Of a stretch of DNA of 64,000 nt, positions 12,901 through 27,900 are shown piece by piece. The notes beneath the pieces are model-generated. The model searched no databases and was not told where the DNA came from. It saw nothing but the letters and a program-made list of their open reading frames with translations. The stretch lies in assembly GCF_015706575.1 (NCBI RefSeq), contig NW_024037072.1, positions 28,459,162 to 28,523,161 of the forward strand, given 5' to 3'. A program made the translations under genes and the position numbers. The number at the start of each line of letters is the position of its first letter. The stretch's first letter is position 1. The DNA is from Patiria miniata. Taxonomy: Eukaryota; Echinodermata; Asteroidea; Valvatida; Asterinidae.

Positions 12901-15900
12901 AAGAACTTGCACTACGGTTGCAACTGATTTGAGTCTAGAATCTAAGATGAAGATTTAACGTGTCTAGTATCGAAGATGAAGATTTAACTCACTGATATAG
13001 GCGGGAATGTAATGCATGATGCCTGGTTGTTTGTTCTTGAACAACGAGCCATGGATGTTTGCCCCTTTAGCGATGAGATCTGGAATGACAGCTGGTAGGT
13101 CGTTGCTGTTGGAAGAAAAAAATATCACTGGTAAGCATATCTCATGCAGCTGTACCTCCGAAGTGCCTACAAAGTTGCGTAGCCAGGATTTTTCATGGGG
13201 GGGGGGGGGGGCAACGTTCCATGGGAGCACCAAGAGTGGATCCACAATAAAAAAAAAAAATGCCCAAAGTTTCCTGGGCCGACTGGTTGGTACCCCTCAT
13301 TTGACCGTAGGTGTGTGCGCTCTTTTTCCCTTTTAAATCTCGATTGTTTTCATAAATCTGTAGGGTGAAGGGAATTAGCATCATCAAGTTAAAACTATTC
13401 ACCTACATCCCCCCTTTGGTTAAGTTACTTCAAACAGACACTTCTTGGGCGAAGGGCAAATTTCGGGTTTTTTTTGTCGGGAGCACTTGTGTACGGTGTG
13501 TGTGTGTGGGGGGGGGGGGGCACTGTAAATTTGTTAAGAAACGTACTCGATCCACAGCTCCTACCCCACATCCTGGCTACGTCACAGTAACTACGGTATA
13601 TGGCGAAAACGCATGATATTGGCGAGAACGCATGATATTGTGTATACTAATAAGATGCTTAAGACCTACCACACAGCCCGCAGAAGGGAAAAATGTTCAA
13701 ACTCGTCCGAGGAATTAGGGTCTGCTCCCTCCGACAACTGTAAGCAATGACAATTCACAAGGTGATCAGCAATTTTAATGTTGAGTCGTTTAGTTTATTT
13801 ATGTATATGAATCACACAGAACTATCGTTTTTCTCATGACTCACATAAAAGATTTATCGGTCACAGAAAATTTGAAGGGAAAAAAACTAAACAAATGTAA
13901 TGAACTTCTTCAATTTGATTACATTTTTAAAACGATTTAATGGTTTCAATTCAAATTGAAAAGCATGCCTTTTTGCCGTAGTTGTTCTAAAACAAGAATT
14001 TGTAGGAATTAAAAAGACAGATTTCCCGCCCGTTACTTGAGAATTGAAAGATTCGCGTCCCAAGCTCATAAAAAATATCTTCTTTTCTTTCTTCCAACAA
14101 ATTGGAATATTTGTGTTTTGGTTAACAAGATTTGGTTCAAAGAAATAACCCTACTTTTTCCGATTTTGGGCGTCTGCAGCCCTCCGAGAAAAAGGTCTTT
14201 CATTAAGCCTGTGAACAAATGAACCCGCCCTCAACGGCATGCTGGAACACATACCAGTGTGTGAACATTTTGGGTTTGTTTTGCGTCTATGGCCATTATC
14301 AGCGGTGTTTTGCCATCAGCATTTAACACATCCAGTGCGGGTTTCATTCCAATGACCTTGGTCCAGACACGACCTGGTGGTTGAGCGGCAAGGAAGTGCA
14401 GAGCACAGGAGCCAGCGTGATCATCTGAAAGAAGAGGATGGAAACTATATGACACTTACCTGTGCACCCACGCACCCACCCACTAACACACCCCGACTTA
14501 CGTTACATACCTTGTGTGGACATTGCTTTGTTTTCGTGTAGTTAAGAAAACTAGGTACAAAAAATAACTTTACTTAAACTGTGAAAACTCTTTTAACCCA
14601 ATTTTTTTTCTATGATTCCCTATAGTGTTTCTCTTCATTCTGCTACTGATAAACCTAACCCAAAAATGCCTCTAAACCTGTTTTCCAGAAAGGGCAAAAC
14701 CTTATGTGGACACGGCTTAGTCCACATAAGGTTAACACAACCTGCATTATGTGGACCTCTTTTGTTCACAAGTCCACATAGGGTATGTAACACAAACTCA
14801 CCCACACACACACACACACACCCACTTTAAACAGGCTCCCCGGTCAGAATCGGAACTCAGTTCGCGTCAAAGCGACATTTTTGTTTGTGAAATGACACTA
14901 TCCGGTTCACAACGGCCCGGAAAAGTTGACCCCTGAAAAGCGTCAGGTCACATTTGACGCGGATGTGGGGTTGAAACTGACCCCAGACTTCTCAGAGTGA
15001 GAACACAAGAAAGTCTTCCCATACTCAAGTGCGGATCAAGAACATATTTTTTTTTCGGAGGGGGGGGGGTCCCAAAAAATGTTTGCCCACAAAAAGTGGG
15101 TCCAAAAATTAACGCTGTCGAGTTGCGGGCCCGCTTATGCTTAAAGGCCCCGAAATGATTTTGGATCCTAGATAATCTGTGGTGCGATCTGAGGCAATTT
15201 CTGACCACTTTAACCAATATCTGTTAGGAAAAGATGGTGGTGAACGCAGTGGCTGCCTTTTTTGCGACGTCACTTTTAAACAAAAAGAAATGGATTCGAT
15301 TTCTTTTTATTCATTTTTATTTATATATATTTGGGGGGGGGGGGGAAGGGGGGGTATGCCCTCCCCCTGGATCCGCCTTTGCCCGTACCAATGCATCTAG
15401 GCTTGCTGAGTTTGCATCATTGAGATGACTACAAAAGGCTCGGGAAAAAGAGAAACCATTCTCTCAAGCAATTCATCCTTAGACAATTAATGAGGCCATA
15501 CAACCTTTAATATAAAGTTACATTTGTTGAACACACCGTTGTCATTTGCGCATGCAGTTGTCGGTTGGGTGCTAGTTTGACTGATTGCAAGTCAAATCGG
15601 AATACTGTTTTAAAGAGTGTACGTACATCATTCGATCAGCTATGGATCCTATGTTTACCATTATAATAACCTAATAACACTCTGAACCCGAGGCAGATTT
15701 GATGTGAATCCGGGATATTTGGATCTTATAGTTTTCAGAGTCAAATGACATTTTTCCGAGTCAAAAATATCATTTTTGCCAATTGGTTTGTGGCTCAATA
15801 TGACCAGGAAAATGATCAAGAGAAGTACCAATTTGACCAGGTAAATTGTCGTTGTGACTCTGAGGAGTAGGCCTCTCAGTTCAAACCTCACCTGGACGTT

Positions 15901-18900
15901 TTAAGATCCTAGTCGGCTAGTTCTGTCGACTTTGTAGCTGTGGAATTATTTCGCAAATCTACCAATATCAATTCAACTTACTCGGAGCTGTGTCAGAACC
16001 ACCATCAACACGAGCATCGATGTCTGATATGTCAGCCAGTGCCTACGAGGATCGAAAAGTTATCATTCAGACACAGTTAGACGAATCTTTGTTCTCTCTT
16101 CAAGAGATCGTCCAATATGATTTCGAGGGAATGTCTTAAAAAAATGTTTTCTCCAAAACACGCCCATCCACGCAAACGACAGTAAGTTTTTTTTTGATAT
16201 ATACCAGCTGTGCCCACAGACCATTAATATTCAGCCCACTGGTGTGAATGATACTGGAATATTTGTCCAATTAACCACTTTGCTTCAATAAAAAAGGCAA
16301 ATAACTAATGCTTTTACATGATGTGTTTTACAGATAGTTATTTGATCGCACAACATGAAAAGTGTCGACTTGCCAACTGCAGAAATATTGTCTCTAAATT
16401 ACAAAGAGTGAAAATTCACTCCATTCGAGTGAAGATTCAAGATTTTTTAGAGTTAAATTTCTTCAATCGTAAAGATCGAGTTTTCACTCGAGCTTTGTTT
16501 GAGGTGGTTTTTTTTCAGACTATTTCAATCAAACATGCGAGTGATTTTCACTCTAAAACGTCTAGTCCCTATTTTCACTCTTGAGAATTTAGATAGTTAG
16601 TCTGGTATACAGGCTGTCCCAAAAATGTCCCTCTAAAGGGTGAATCAGAATTCTTATATTTTATGAAAATTCTCAAATTCAATTATAGAATTGATGAGCC
16701 CAAACATTTTTGCAGTACATTCGCACTACCAACAGCAACAATGTAACATTGTGACGAGAATGATTATCAGTTACTTGCGCTCAAAATTTCACTACAAGAA
16801 ACTTCAAATCCACAACGAGGCACGAATTCTTCTTTACCTCAAGTGTGGCAACCACATGATCCGTTGTGAAATTCTGTAAAAAAAAGAAAAGAAAAAAAAC
16901 CCCACACATTAAATATTAAAGAATAAGAGATTGTTGATTGAATTCCATAACGATCTGTACCGTACCTATTACTGATGACTTATGCACCTGTTGTTTGTTA
17001 TTGTTTATTCGAAGATTACGATTACATTTGCAAGGAACAGATGGAGAGATAACTAATTGTACATTTCCCAAAACAATCATCCTGAAACAGCTTCGCAGTT
17101 CTCATAGTTTATAACATAAATTCTCTCACGAGCACAACAATTACTACTAAAGATTATAACGGAAAGAATCTGCGTCTTACGCCTCTGTTATCTACGATGC
17201 ATCTGAGGAATGGTGTGCATCCTTGCCGGTCTTTCATCTTGACAGCTTCCTCCAATTTTACAGCCTTTGCCTGGAAACAGATGATGTCAGCGGAAAATGA
17301 AATAGAATTTTTGATGAAATGCTCAAAGAGGGAAATGGAATGTGCATGTGCTATCAGCATAGACATGCCTGCTCAGGCAACACTAGATCTTGTCGGCGTT
17401 TCTTAGCCTATACGTTTTCCTCCATCTTTAATAGTTTTGCCCCATCTCCATCATTATATTCGAAACGGAGACATCAGTGTAAAACAATGAATTCGATTAC
17501 CATCAGAACGCAGACAATGATTTTGTTCGCCTGACAAGACTTTCATCAGCAGCAAGGTATTGGGACAGCAAAACACTCTATCAAAACGATGTCTACTCTG
17601 GGAGTACATGTATTCAGACCTTTTGTATCGTTGTCCCTCTACATATAGGTAGCCAAGCCCTAAGATGTCAGGCTTTTCATGTACAAGACAGCTATTGCAG
17701 TGTGTCTTTGCAACGACCACATTTGAGTCTTTCGGCAAACTCGGAGCACGTTATGCTTATTTCAGCTGATTAGCGTAGGTCTTATTGCGTCAAGCGTTTA
17801 TTTTAGAGATTAATCATATCAGTTAGGTTCTTGGTATCGGCTTCTCCTTTGGCTGTATAGATAAACTATACTAAATTGATATTGTCGAGCAATGGAATAC
17901 TATTCTGGTGACTTACCATGCCGGCAAGTAGCTTTATAATAGAAACCCGCGACTGGCTACAGTTTTTAGCTATGTGGTGTAACGGGTTGTCACCAGTCTT
18001 GTCCGCATCCAATGGCACCACTGCATCATTGACCAGGAAAGCCTTCACGTATTCAAAGTGACCCTATTGCCAAGATGAGAGTAAATTTAATCATGCCGAA
18101 TGTTACATCACCAAATTGTGGGTCTTCCGTCCTGTTGAGGCACATAAAAAAACACCTGAACTCTAGTGTTTGAACATATCTAAATTATGTAAAATCAAGT
18201 CTCGTACAGTAAGAAAGAACATGTCACTTTCAACAGCATTTTCTTTCAAGCCCGTCCTGTTGAGGCACATAAAAAAACACCTGAACTCTAGTGTTTGAAC
18301 ATATCTAAATTATGTAAAATCAAGTCTCGTACAGTAAGAAAGAACATGTCACTTTCAACAGCATTTTCTTTCAAGCCCTCTGCGAAAACAAGTTCGCGAA
18401 GGCCCCTGATGGTTTTCTTTTTAGCAATACCCCATAATTTACTTCCTGTTAATGTAAAAACCGCAACAGCGACATATCCACAATTTACACTAGGTCCATG
18501 AAGTAATTACTTTTTTCTTTTAATTTAAAGTGAAATATAGTCTGAAGTAAGGAAATTAACTCACATTTTGCAAGGCAATGGATATAGGCGTTTTTCCCTC
18601 GTTGTCTTTGTGTGCAGGGTCGCAGCCTTTGCCAATTAACAGCGCTACCACTTTAAGAGCTACCACTTTAAGAGCTAATTGAAGAGGATTAGGCTAGAAT
18701 GGTTGAAAATCAAAGAGCGTTTCTTGAATTATGTACACCGTCTGGAATGCACGAAGTAAACAATTATTTCAAACATTCAGGAAAGCAAACGTAGGTTTGA
18801 ACTGTACTACTCAGAGCAAATGTTGGTTTGAATTAATCACTTATTTTCAATTTGTAACGTGCGTAGCCAATCGGTTTCCCTAGCCCTGCCGGGTCTAATG

Positions 18901-21900
18901 ACGTCAGCACCTGCGGTTGAATTCCACAGCTCCAGGGATGCTTCTAGTTGAGCCCTTCTGTATCTAGTGGTAGTGTGGATTACTTGTGGTTTGATTTGGG
19001 GGTGGGGTGGATTGGGTGGATCACGGTGGAATGAGGTGGATTCGGGTGGATTTGGGTGGATCATCAGTGGATTGGGCGGATCACGGGTGGATTTAATGTG
19101 AATCACTGTGGACCACACCCTTTTACCAGGTGTAATTAATTAGACAATCAAAAAAAAATTAAGCACAGGAGATTGGTCGGACTTCTTTGGCTCCACCTGA
19201 TCAAGAAGTAAGTTTTATTCTCATTAGCTCTGCCTATTCAAGGCCAACATCCCTATAGTCTTGTACACATAGTGCTGAACTCAATACAAGAGGATTTGAC
19301 CAATCAGATATCAGTAGGTGACTAAAGACACGCCCACTTAACAGTGCTATTGGCTCATACAGTTGAGACCAGGGAGACTAATATAAAATGCGTTGTTTGT
19401 GATTTGTCACACTATCAAGAGGCTTCCCACGAACTACATATGAGCGTTTCCAATGTGATTTTTTTCTCATAAAAATAACCTACATAACATGTCTCACCTG
19501 CGCCCGCAGTTGTGCAGACTGCTGGTTGCCAATCGCAACGAAATGGAGCTGGAAAAGGTAAATTTGAACAGAGAGTTAAACACTCAACACTGGAAAATTA
19601 TTATTTTTGTACCACTACCCAAACTGTCCTCTTTGTATTGTCATTATTAATGAACGAGTTCTTTCCATTATAAGGGCACACAATCATTAAACAACTCATC
19701 AAAAAAAGTCCGTTGACACTTGTGATTATTCACCCATTCAGACCTCAAATCAACAAAGTGTCACTAGTTAGTAGGATTTTATGTGTATGGTTGGATCCAA
19801 TGTTTCATTGAGAACACCTATCGCAAGAGTCGGTCATAATCACACGTGATACTGATAAATATAATACATATTCTGTTGTTGACTTAAAAGAAACCAAATA
19901 ATATAAATCTGCAGGACTTGAGATTATTGACCACAATAGCTCAATATGTAATAACACATCTTCTCGCTAAAGGCTTTTCATACGAGATTATCATCTATGC
20001 ATATATACACTTCCCGAGCCACACTTACTGCATTTTTGCCATTAATATCCACCGCGTGCACATCGGCCCCTTTCGTAATCAGATACTTCAACAGGTCCAC
20101 TGTGCTTTGACTCAGGGGTTTGTCACAAGTCGTCAGCAGTAGGGTGGCGCCATTGTCATCTCTGAAGTTTACATCCACGCCCGGCTCCTTAAGTAGAAGG
20201 TCAGCACATCCAAGATGACCCTTCAGATAGGCTAGACCTAGTGGGGGAACCTAGAAATAAATACCAAGATTTCTGTTATTGACAATATTTGAAAATAAGA
20301 CCAATTTGAATGAGGGTTAGACAACGAAGTGATGTTTTGGCATTTGCGCTGTCAAAAACAATGTCTTAAAATCATGTCTCCTACTCAAATCAGTGCTATC
20401 AGTGTAAATCAATGCGATTCAGACCACTACTCCGAGAATAGATGTTTAAAATTTTGGGCCCTAGGTCAGTGTTACACTTGGATCAAAGCTTAAAATTCCT
20501 TGTCTAAAAGGGTTAAAAGGAACACTGAGACCTTCCAGTCGGTGAGGATGTTTGGGTCCCCGCCAGCTTTGAGCAGTAGTTTGAGGCAATGCCACCAGCC
20601 ATAAGCAGCAGCATAGTGAACGGGACTGTTTCCTGACGAGTCCTTGGCGTTAGGGTTAGCTCCTTTCCTTAGGAGTAGAGTAGCTACTGGATAGTGGCCG
20701 TTTATGCAGGCTAGCATCAGAGATGTACGCTTGATCTTATCTGTAAGATGATTTAAACCCACCTTGTTGTTATTTTAAGCAACAGTGAAGCCCAGGAGAC
20801 ATGAAACACACACAAGAATACATTTTAAGGGAACACACCAAATTAGTTAACCAGGGAAAGCTTTCCTTTCATCACCTTTTTTCTCGATTTCAGCTCCTAA
20901 CTTCTCAATGAGGACCTTTGCCAGTCGGAAGTAGCCCCTCTCTGAGGCAATCATGAGCGGTGTGATCTTGTTGTTGAGAGCCGACTCCATTGCCTCAACT
21001 GAAGCTCCATGCTTGACCAAGCTCAAAACACAATCCTATCAATTCATAAATAAAAAAGGCATGCCATCAAGACATTACGCCATTTTGACGAGCAAACGAT
21101 TGTATGGTCAAACTCAAAAGAAACTTGCACATTTTGATGTACAGGTGTATATAATTGGTTCAAGGAATAACCAGCGTGACATTGCACTTATAACAATAGC
21201 TACATACATAACAAGATGCAATTATCATCTACAGGGTTGTGCAAAAAGAAGGAAACCAACTTTTCACAGAAATTTTTACCTACATACTTAACTTGTTTGA
21301 ACTGTTTTTGCTATGCATGTATAATGTTGTGAACAATAGCTCTTCAACCGTACATGGTGAAAAACAAATCTTTAAAAAAAGAAAAGCGTTATTATGCTCA
21401 TTTAATTACAAGCCACCAAAATCACTGTTGTCCACGTGTAAGTCTAGTGTAGTGTTTTTTTTATCTTCAAATCAAGCTCCGGAGCTCCGTCAAGCGGATT
21501 GAATAAACCCGTCCGTGGACAAACAGGTTAGGCACATGCAATTTTAAACTACCTTATCTCAGAGACAAAATATGCATATGCAATAAATTGTTCGTCACTC
21601 ATATTCAAAGATCGATATTTGAATGCCATTAAATGGAATTTTTGAAATATGCTCAACAAATGGGTGAAAATTGCTGTGAAAATAGGTTTCCTTCTTTTTG
21701 CACCACCCTGTATAAAATAGTACATATTGATAACGGTCAACCCCGGAAGAAACCACGTTTTTATTCATTGTATAAATTACAAACACGTTAATCACATACC
21801 ACGTGTCCTCCTTCTGCTGCATAGTGGATTGCAAAATGGCCTTTATTGGTCTTCTGTTCCAACGCCATCTTTACTGAGTTTTCATCAAGGGAGGCAGCAA

Positions 21901-24900
21901 CTACAATAACATTTTGGAATAGATACATCAACTTTTAAAAAACAAAACAGAATGAAAAGCTGCGTCTATGTTCGATGCCGACAAAATACCTCACGTTACG
22001 GTTTTGAAATACGCCCAAGCAAATTAACATGACTGACGCTGAATTCACAAACGGAGCATGCACGACTCAGGGTTGTCTTTCTTTACAAGTTGTGTGAAGT
22101 TGTAAATGAGAACAGTTTACTTTATTGAATGATTTGTGAACTTTTGATGTTCTTATTTTTTTTTTCGTTTTCGTATTGTGTACTGAATCCTAGACGCACC
22201 AGACTTTATATTCTCGATGAGTGTTTCGATGTTTTGGACTCGACCATACTTCGCTGCTATCATGAGTGGGGTCACCATCGTCTTCGGCTGCAATTCGTCA
22301 GCTTTCGAACCTCTGAAAATAAAATGATAATGATCCATAAAAGGCTCCATGCAATGATGTTTTTCTTTTGAAGATATTCTTTTTTGCAAATTTCTACTCC
22401 TCTTAAATGCTTGAACACTATTTGACATCCCTTTTCGATTAATTAGTGTATTGAAAAGTGCACTTCTTCAGACATTTGTAGTTGTCCTCTCTTTTCCGGA
22501 CAACTAAGGAGGCGCTGTTGCTGTGATATCATTTCAGGAAGACACTTTTCTATTGATAGGTTTTCTGTGAAAATTGCAAACCCTACAATTTGCTTATTGA
22601 AAACATTTGTGAGAAAAGTTTGCTCATTGGCTTACTTCCATGTACTGACACAACGAATCACCAGAGCAAAGAAAATCAATACAGCAGCAAAGTGTCCAAA
22701 ATTCTGGCAACTTCTGGTGCGGCAATATTGAAGTTATTGCCTGAAATGACATCACAATTTTGTTCTTGAATATGGAAACTAAAATTAGCATAAATCCCCA
22801 AAAGGTGCATTTTCAAGGATTGCATAAATGTATATAACGAGGGGCCTGTAAAGTTAATGACTGCCTGAAGATGGTGTCACTCCAACACAGATTGATAAAG
22901 CATTACACCTGTTAAAAGTACCTTAAAGAGACATTTTGTAGGCATTATTACACCTTAGGGAGACAGCATAAATTAGGGAGACATTTATGTAAATCACACA
23001 AAAACATTTCAGTTTATAACGGAATGCGATTGATACTAAAGGAGTCATTTTGTCGTCTTTAGTTAGTTATACCTTAGGGAGACACCGGACATTAACAAGA
23101 CATTTCAATGCTCCTTAATGCCACAACTCCTATTTAGAGGCAACATTTTAAAGTCGCAAATAGGTTAGATCGATTGCACGAGGTCCAAAACATATGTTCA
23201 ACCTTTCTTACCTTTTCAGAAGCAGTTCTAGAGGACCACTGCCCTCACAGGCCGCGGCATAGTGAATGGGCAAAAACCCAACCTTATCGAGAACGAAGGG
23301 ACCAGGCGCGATGGATAGGAGCTTGTCCAGGATCTTAGGGTTGGGGTTGATGGCCGCACAGTGCAAAGGAGTGATCTGTGGAGTCATAGAATGCAGTATA
23401 GAATATTACTCTGTTTATAATGCCCCTCATCTATGAAATGACAAAACATTACTGCACTTTTAAGCGTCATCCTTGTCATAAAACCATACATAAAACACTG
23501 GGACTCATTCCCAACGACGCGATTATCTCAGCTTATCCTGGAGTTTGTACGGTGTTTCGCATTATTAACAAGGTTATATTAAGGATGTTGTATCTATATT
23601 TAGATTTTTTCTGCAGCTTTAACTCAAACGTTTTAATTAATTGTAAACATAAAGCCAACTCCACTATGAATGTTTTTAATTATTGGCACACAAATCTAGA
23701 CGTTGACAAATAACTCAAATGCGATGTCGAATTCATATGGCAACTATAATGCTTCAATTTTGAGAAAAACAAAAAACAAAATCATATGGCCCTGTAAACA
23801 AAATCAATTTTTCAAAAGTACGTTTCTTTGAGTTAATATGCAATGTGCATGGTATTGCGAATTCGAAATTAATCTTTAAAAGAAATTAAATGGTAAATAA
23901 TTAAGGACTCCTGAACCACAAAGGGAGAGGAGGTTTTTGAGACTGAAGAGTGTGTTTGTTGATTTCAAGTAACAATGAGTTCATCAATGGCATTAATGTT
24001 CGATTACCTTGCCATTTGCGTAAGGTTTCTTGCGCACCGAAACAGCTCGGAATGGACTCAGTTCTTCCGGTTTACCGGCAAGCAGAACCTGTCGTTAAAA
24101 TATATATTGTTTGAACATCAGTCAAGACAAGCAACTAATTTCAGCTGCAAAGAGAGGCCGCATGACCGGACCCCGACCTCTATATCATTCTAAGGGCCAC
24201 TGCTTCTTCATCGCAACTCGTCTTTGTTCGCAGTTCTCTCTTTTTTTTTTTTTTATTCTGCTATATGATTTCTGCTCCTCAACTAGAAAATCGAGTAAGG
24301 TAAATAAATCTGCATGCATTACTGAAAGTAAGCCATCTCAAACGTTTGTCCCGCTACACGTTTGATTTTCAAGTACAACAGATTATACGTGTCTCTGTCT
24401 GTGTGAGATTATACTTACTTCTTCGTGGAGCTTGTTGAAGCCATATCCTCCGCCAAATTTCTTTATCAACCCTCCAGCCAGCTGATGATGGCCTGCCATC
24501 ACCGCCAGATCAATGTTATCTGCGAATTCACTCTTCAGGCACAAATTTCGATAGATTACTGATTTGTGTTCGGATTGTATTCAGCCTCAAAGAGCTTGGT
24601 CCACTGAAGAGTTCAAATGAAGTCACGTTTATTTTCTTGTAAACAAGTATAGCACGGTATATAATACTATCCTCTTGCGTCACGGTCAGTTTCCAACACC
24701 TCCCCCCCCCTCCCCCAGAGTGCTTAATCCGAATTACTTGTCTACGATTATTGCTTCGTCCTTCGGATGGGACGTAAAGCCGTAGGTCCTTCGTGTTGTG
24801 TAATGCACGTGAAAGAACCTCAGTAACACTTATCGCTAGTAAGAGAAGGGGTTTGCCCCGGTGTTTCTGGCAGTGGCTGCAATATGCGCCGCAGCACCTT

Positions 24901-27900
24901 GTATACCCTGGCCTTATAAGGTGCTACACAATTGATCTCATAATTCTCATAAACTTCATTTACCTGTCTTTAACAAAATATATTATTACCAGCGCCTTGG
25001 GTACCTAATTGTTGGTAGATACGTGCGCTAAATCGCTACCGGTGTGGAAACAGATTCTGTCGCATGGATATTCTGTCCCACGGACGGAAAAATCCGGCCA
25101 CCCCGGCACTGACACATGCGGCCGAATACTTGTCTTTACGCATGTGTACACTGTTGGTTATATATAACATTGTCGAGTGTTTTACACTAATAAGGAATAA
25201 CGGCGCCAGACCTTCATCAAACAAACTAACTTAGTTTCGATCATAATTTGTCAATAGTCTTTCAGCAGTTCTTGGCAAGGAAATGATCGTTAACACTTTA
25301 TCGAGGTTCAAACATTTGGACAGTTTATTGGCGTCATTTCAAGTGTTTTCGCTCCCTTCGCAACAGATTCTAAAGCTAACTCAACATTAAATTAAAATAA
25401 CAGATAGTGCATGATCCATTAGAAAGTGAATGTTTCTTTTTTTTTAAAGGCAAGTGAAACTTACCTCATCTTCATGTCCAGGAAAAAGGCGCATAAGCAG
25501 GTTAAGCACCTGTGGTGACAATCCAAAGGTCATATGCTTTTCCCAACGTAACATTTCGTCTATGTTCTCGTACTGTTCAATATCCTAGAGAATAAAATCA
25601 GAAATATGCAACTAAAAAAATGAAATGCTGTAAAAAATAAAATGCAACTACATGCATAGGGACCCCCCCCAACAAAAATAATGATAAAGGTGAGAATATA
25701 GGACGCATAAAAAAAAGAGGCGGGGGCGTGCATGGCTACGCGATTTTAACTGCAAAATACAGCACCGGCAACGGCACATGTGACCATGATACCCCAAAAT
25801 AGTTATTGAAAACATGGTTCGTCTTTTGTGTCAACCCAGTGGGCTTTATAAAACAACTGAATTCGCATCTTTATTATCCAATTTTTTATTTCATATTTAT
25901 TTTTTTTTCCGTTTAATTCCAGTCAATTTCCAAAACTTTCAGAGTCTCCCCTCTCCGAACACAAAGATGTGCGATTTTCTAAAGAGACTGACCAACTTAA
26001 TGATTTTCTCTAATTTGCTTGATTTTTACACGATAAACTTGATCACTTTTCACATAAATGCTGCATGTACAGGTTACCTTACTCTTGTTAAACTTCAATA
26101 CATTAGAATTGAATACAAACAAAGTCAACAGCGTTTTTCGAGTATTCCGCACAAGACGACATGATGTTCACTTTTATAGCATATCAATCCGCCACATGCA
26201 AGCAACCTTGTAGAGAGTATAAATGCCAAAATGAAATAAAGAAAAAAAATCAATAAATTTTGACTGCATATGTTTTTCTGATTTTCGTGAGTGTATTTTC
26301 TGCGAATTCCTTATATTTATGCGAATAAGATTTCCTTCCTCTTACGATCACCTGTACAAATTATAGATGTGGTTACCATTGCCTCTATACATTTCTTTGC
26401 ATTTTCCTTTTACATTGTCCCGAAAGTCTGAAATACTCAAACTTAATGTTAGTTTACACAAGCGCAGTTAAATACAGGGTGAGTCAAAAAAGCGGAACCC
26501 AAACCCCCCAAAATATGTTTCATATTTAAAAAAAAAAATATGTAGCACCAAAAATAATAATAACTGGAAAGCCAATTTCATAAACTATGAAAAAGAAATT
26601 AAGTTGCTCAATCCGTTCAAAGTATATCACCATTTAAACACAATGACCCTAAAACCTCTTTCGTCCATAAAATGCGATTTCAAGAATCGTCGTCACAATT
26701 GTCTTCAACCATCACCAGCGATTAAAACTCAGTTTAAAAGTTAAACATATTCAACAACATCCTTTTGAAGTTAAAAAAGGGATATTAAAAATCAAATTGT
26801 TTGACTATGCAGGGTTGTATAAAGATATTGTGTACTACAGTTGTTGAAACAAGTATTATGTGTCGTTCTCTTTGTTGTTCTAGACAGTCAGAATACACAA
26901 TATTTTTTTTTTTTTTTTTACGTAAGAGGCGTTAGGGTCATTGCGTTTAAATGGTGATATTCTTTGAACGGATTGAGCAATTTCATTATTTTTTTCATCT
27001 TAAAGTAGTTTACGAAATTGGCTTTCCAGTCATTATTATTTTTGGTGCTACATAGTTGTTGTTTTTTTAAATATGAAATATATTTTAGGGGGTTTGGATT
27101 CCGCTTTGTTTAACTCACCCTGTATGAACTGTGGTCACATAATTATCTGTACCTTTGTGAACGCGTTGTTGCCCTCTCTAGATTTCCTGCCAATGTTGAT
27201 TCTCCGTACAGCATGTCCAAACGTTCGGTAATTATATCTAGATGTGATAAACATCATAATTAAACGTATCTTTATATAGAACCCAATGAGCAATATTGTG
27301 GGTTTTTTTTTGTAAAGTAAATGAGATAAGAAAAGCAAACATTAGGGACTGACAACTCACCCCGTCACAATTTATAAAGACTACACTAAAAAACTTGAGG
27401 TGCAAAACTTAACAGCGCGCGTCATCAGAGCAAGTAAACTGGATTATTGTTTTAAAACATTTTTTTAAAAATCAATCACAGATCGAATTCACAAACGAAA
27501 CGAAATTTGTGTGTGCATCTTTTACATCGCATCATCGTACAATATGGAAATCTTAAGACAGAGGTGGTTGTACATGTACATTCTAGTTGTCTGAACAACA
27601 TTTACATTCGCGTCAATAATACAGCGGTTTAAGCAAGGAAAATGACAAATCAAGTACTCAACCCTACCTGCCTGTTCTCTGATGATCCATTAGTGCTTGC
27701 GACATAGATTTGCGAGACTTAGTATTACAAAAACGCTCTTCGTAGAGAAGCTTGATAGCATCGATGTTCCCCGTCTTGACTGCGTAGTCCAGGGCGTCAT
27801 CTTGCAGACACACGCTTCTCGGAACAAACAACGAGGGTATCTCCTTGGTGTTATTGATCAGTTTCTTCAGGAGGTCGCTGTCCTTAGTCAAGACGGCGCG

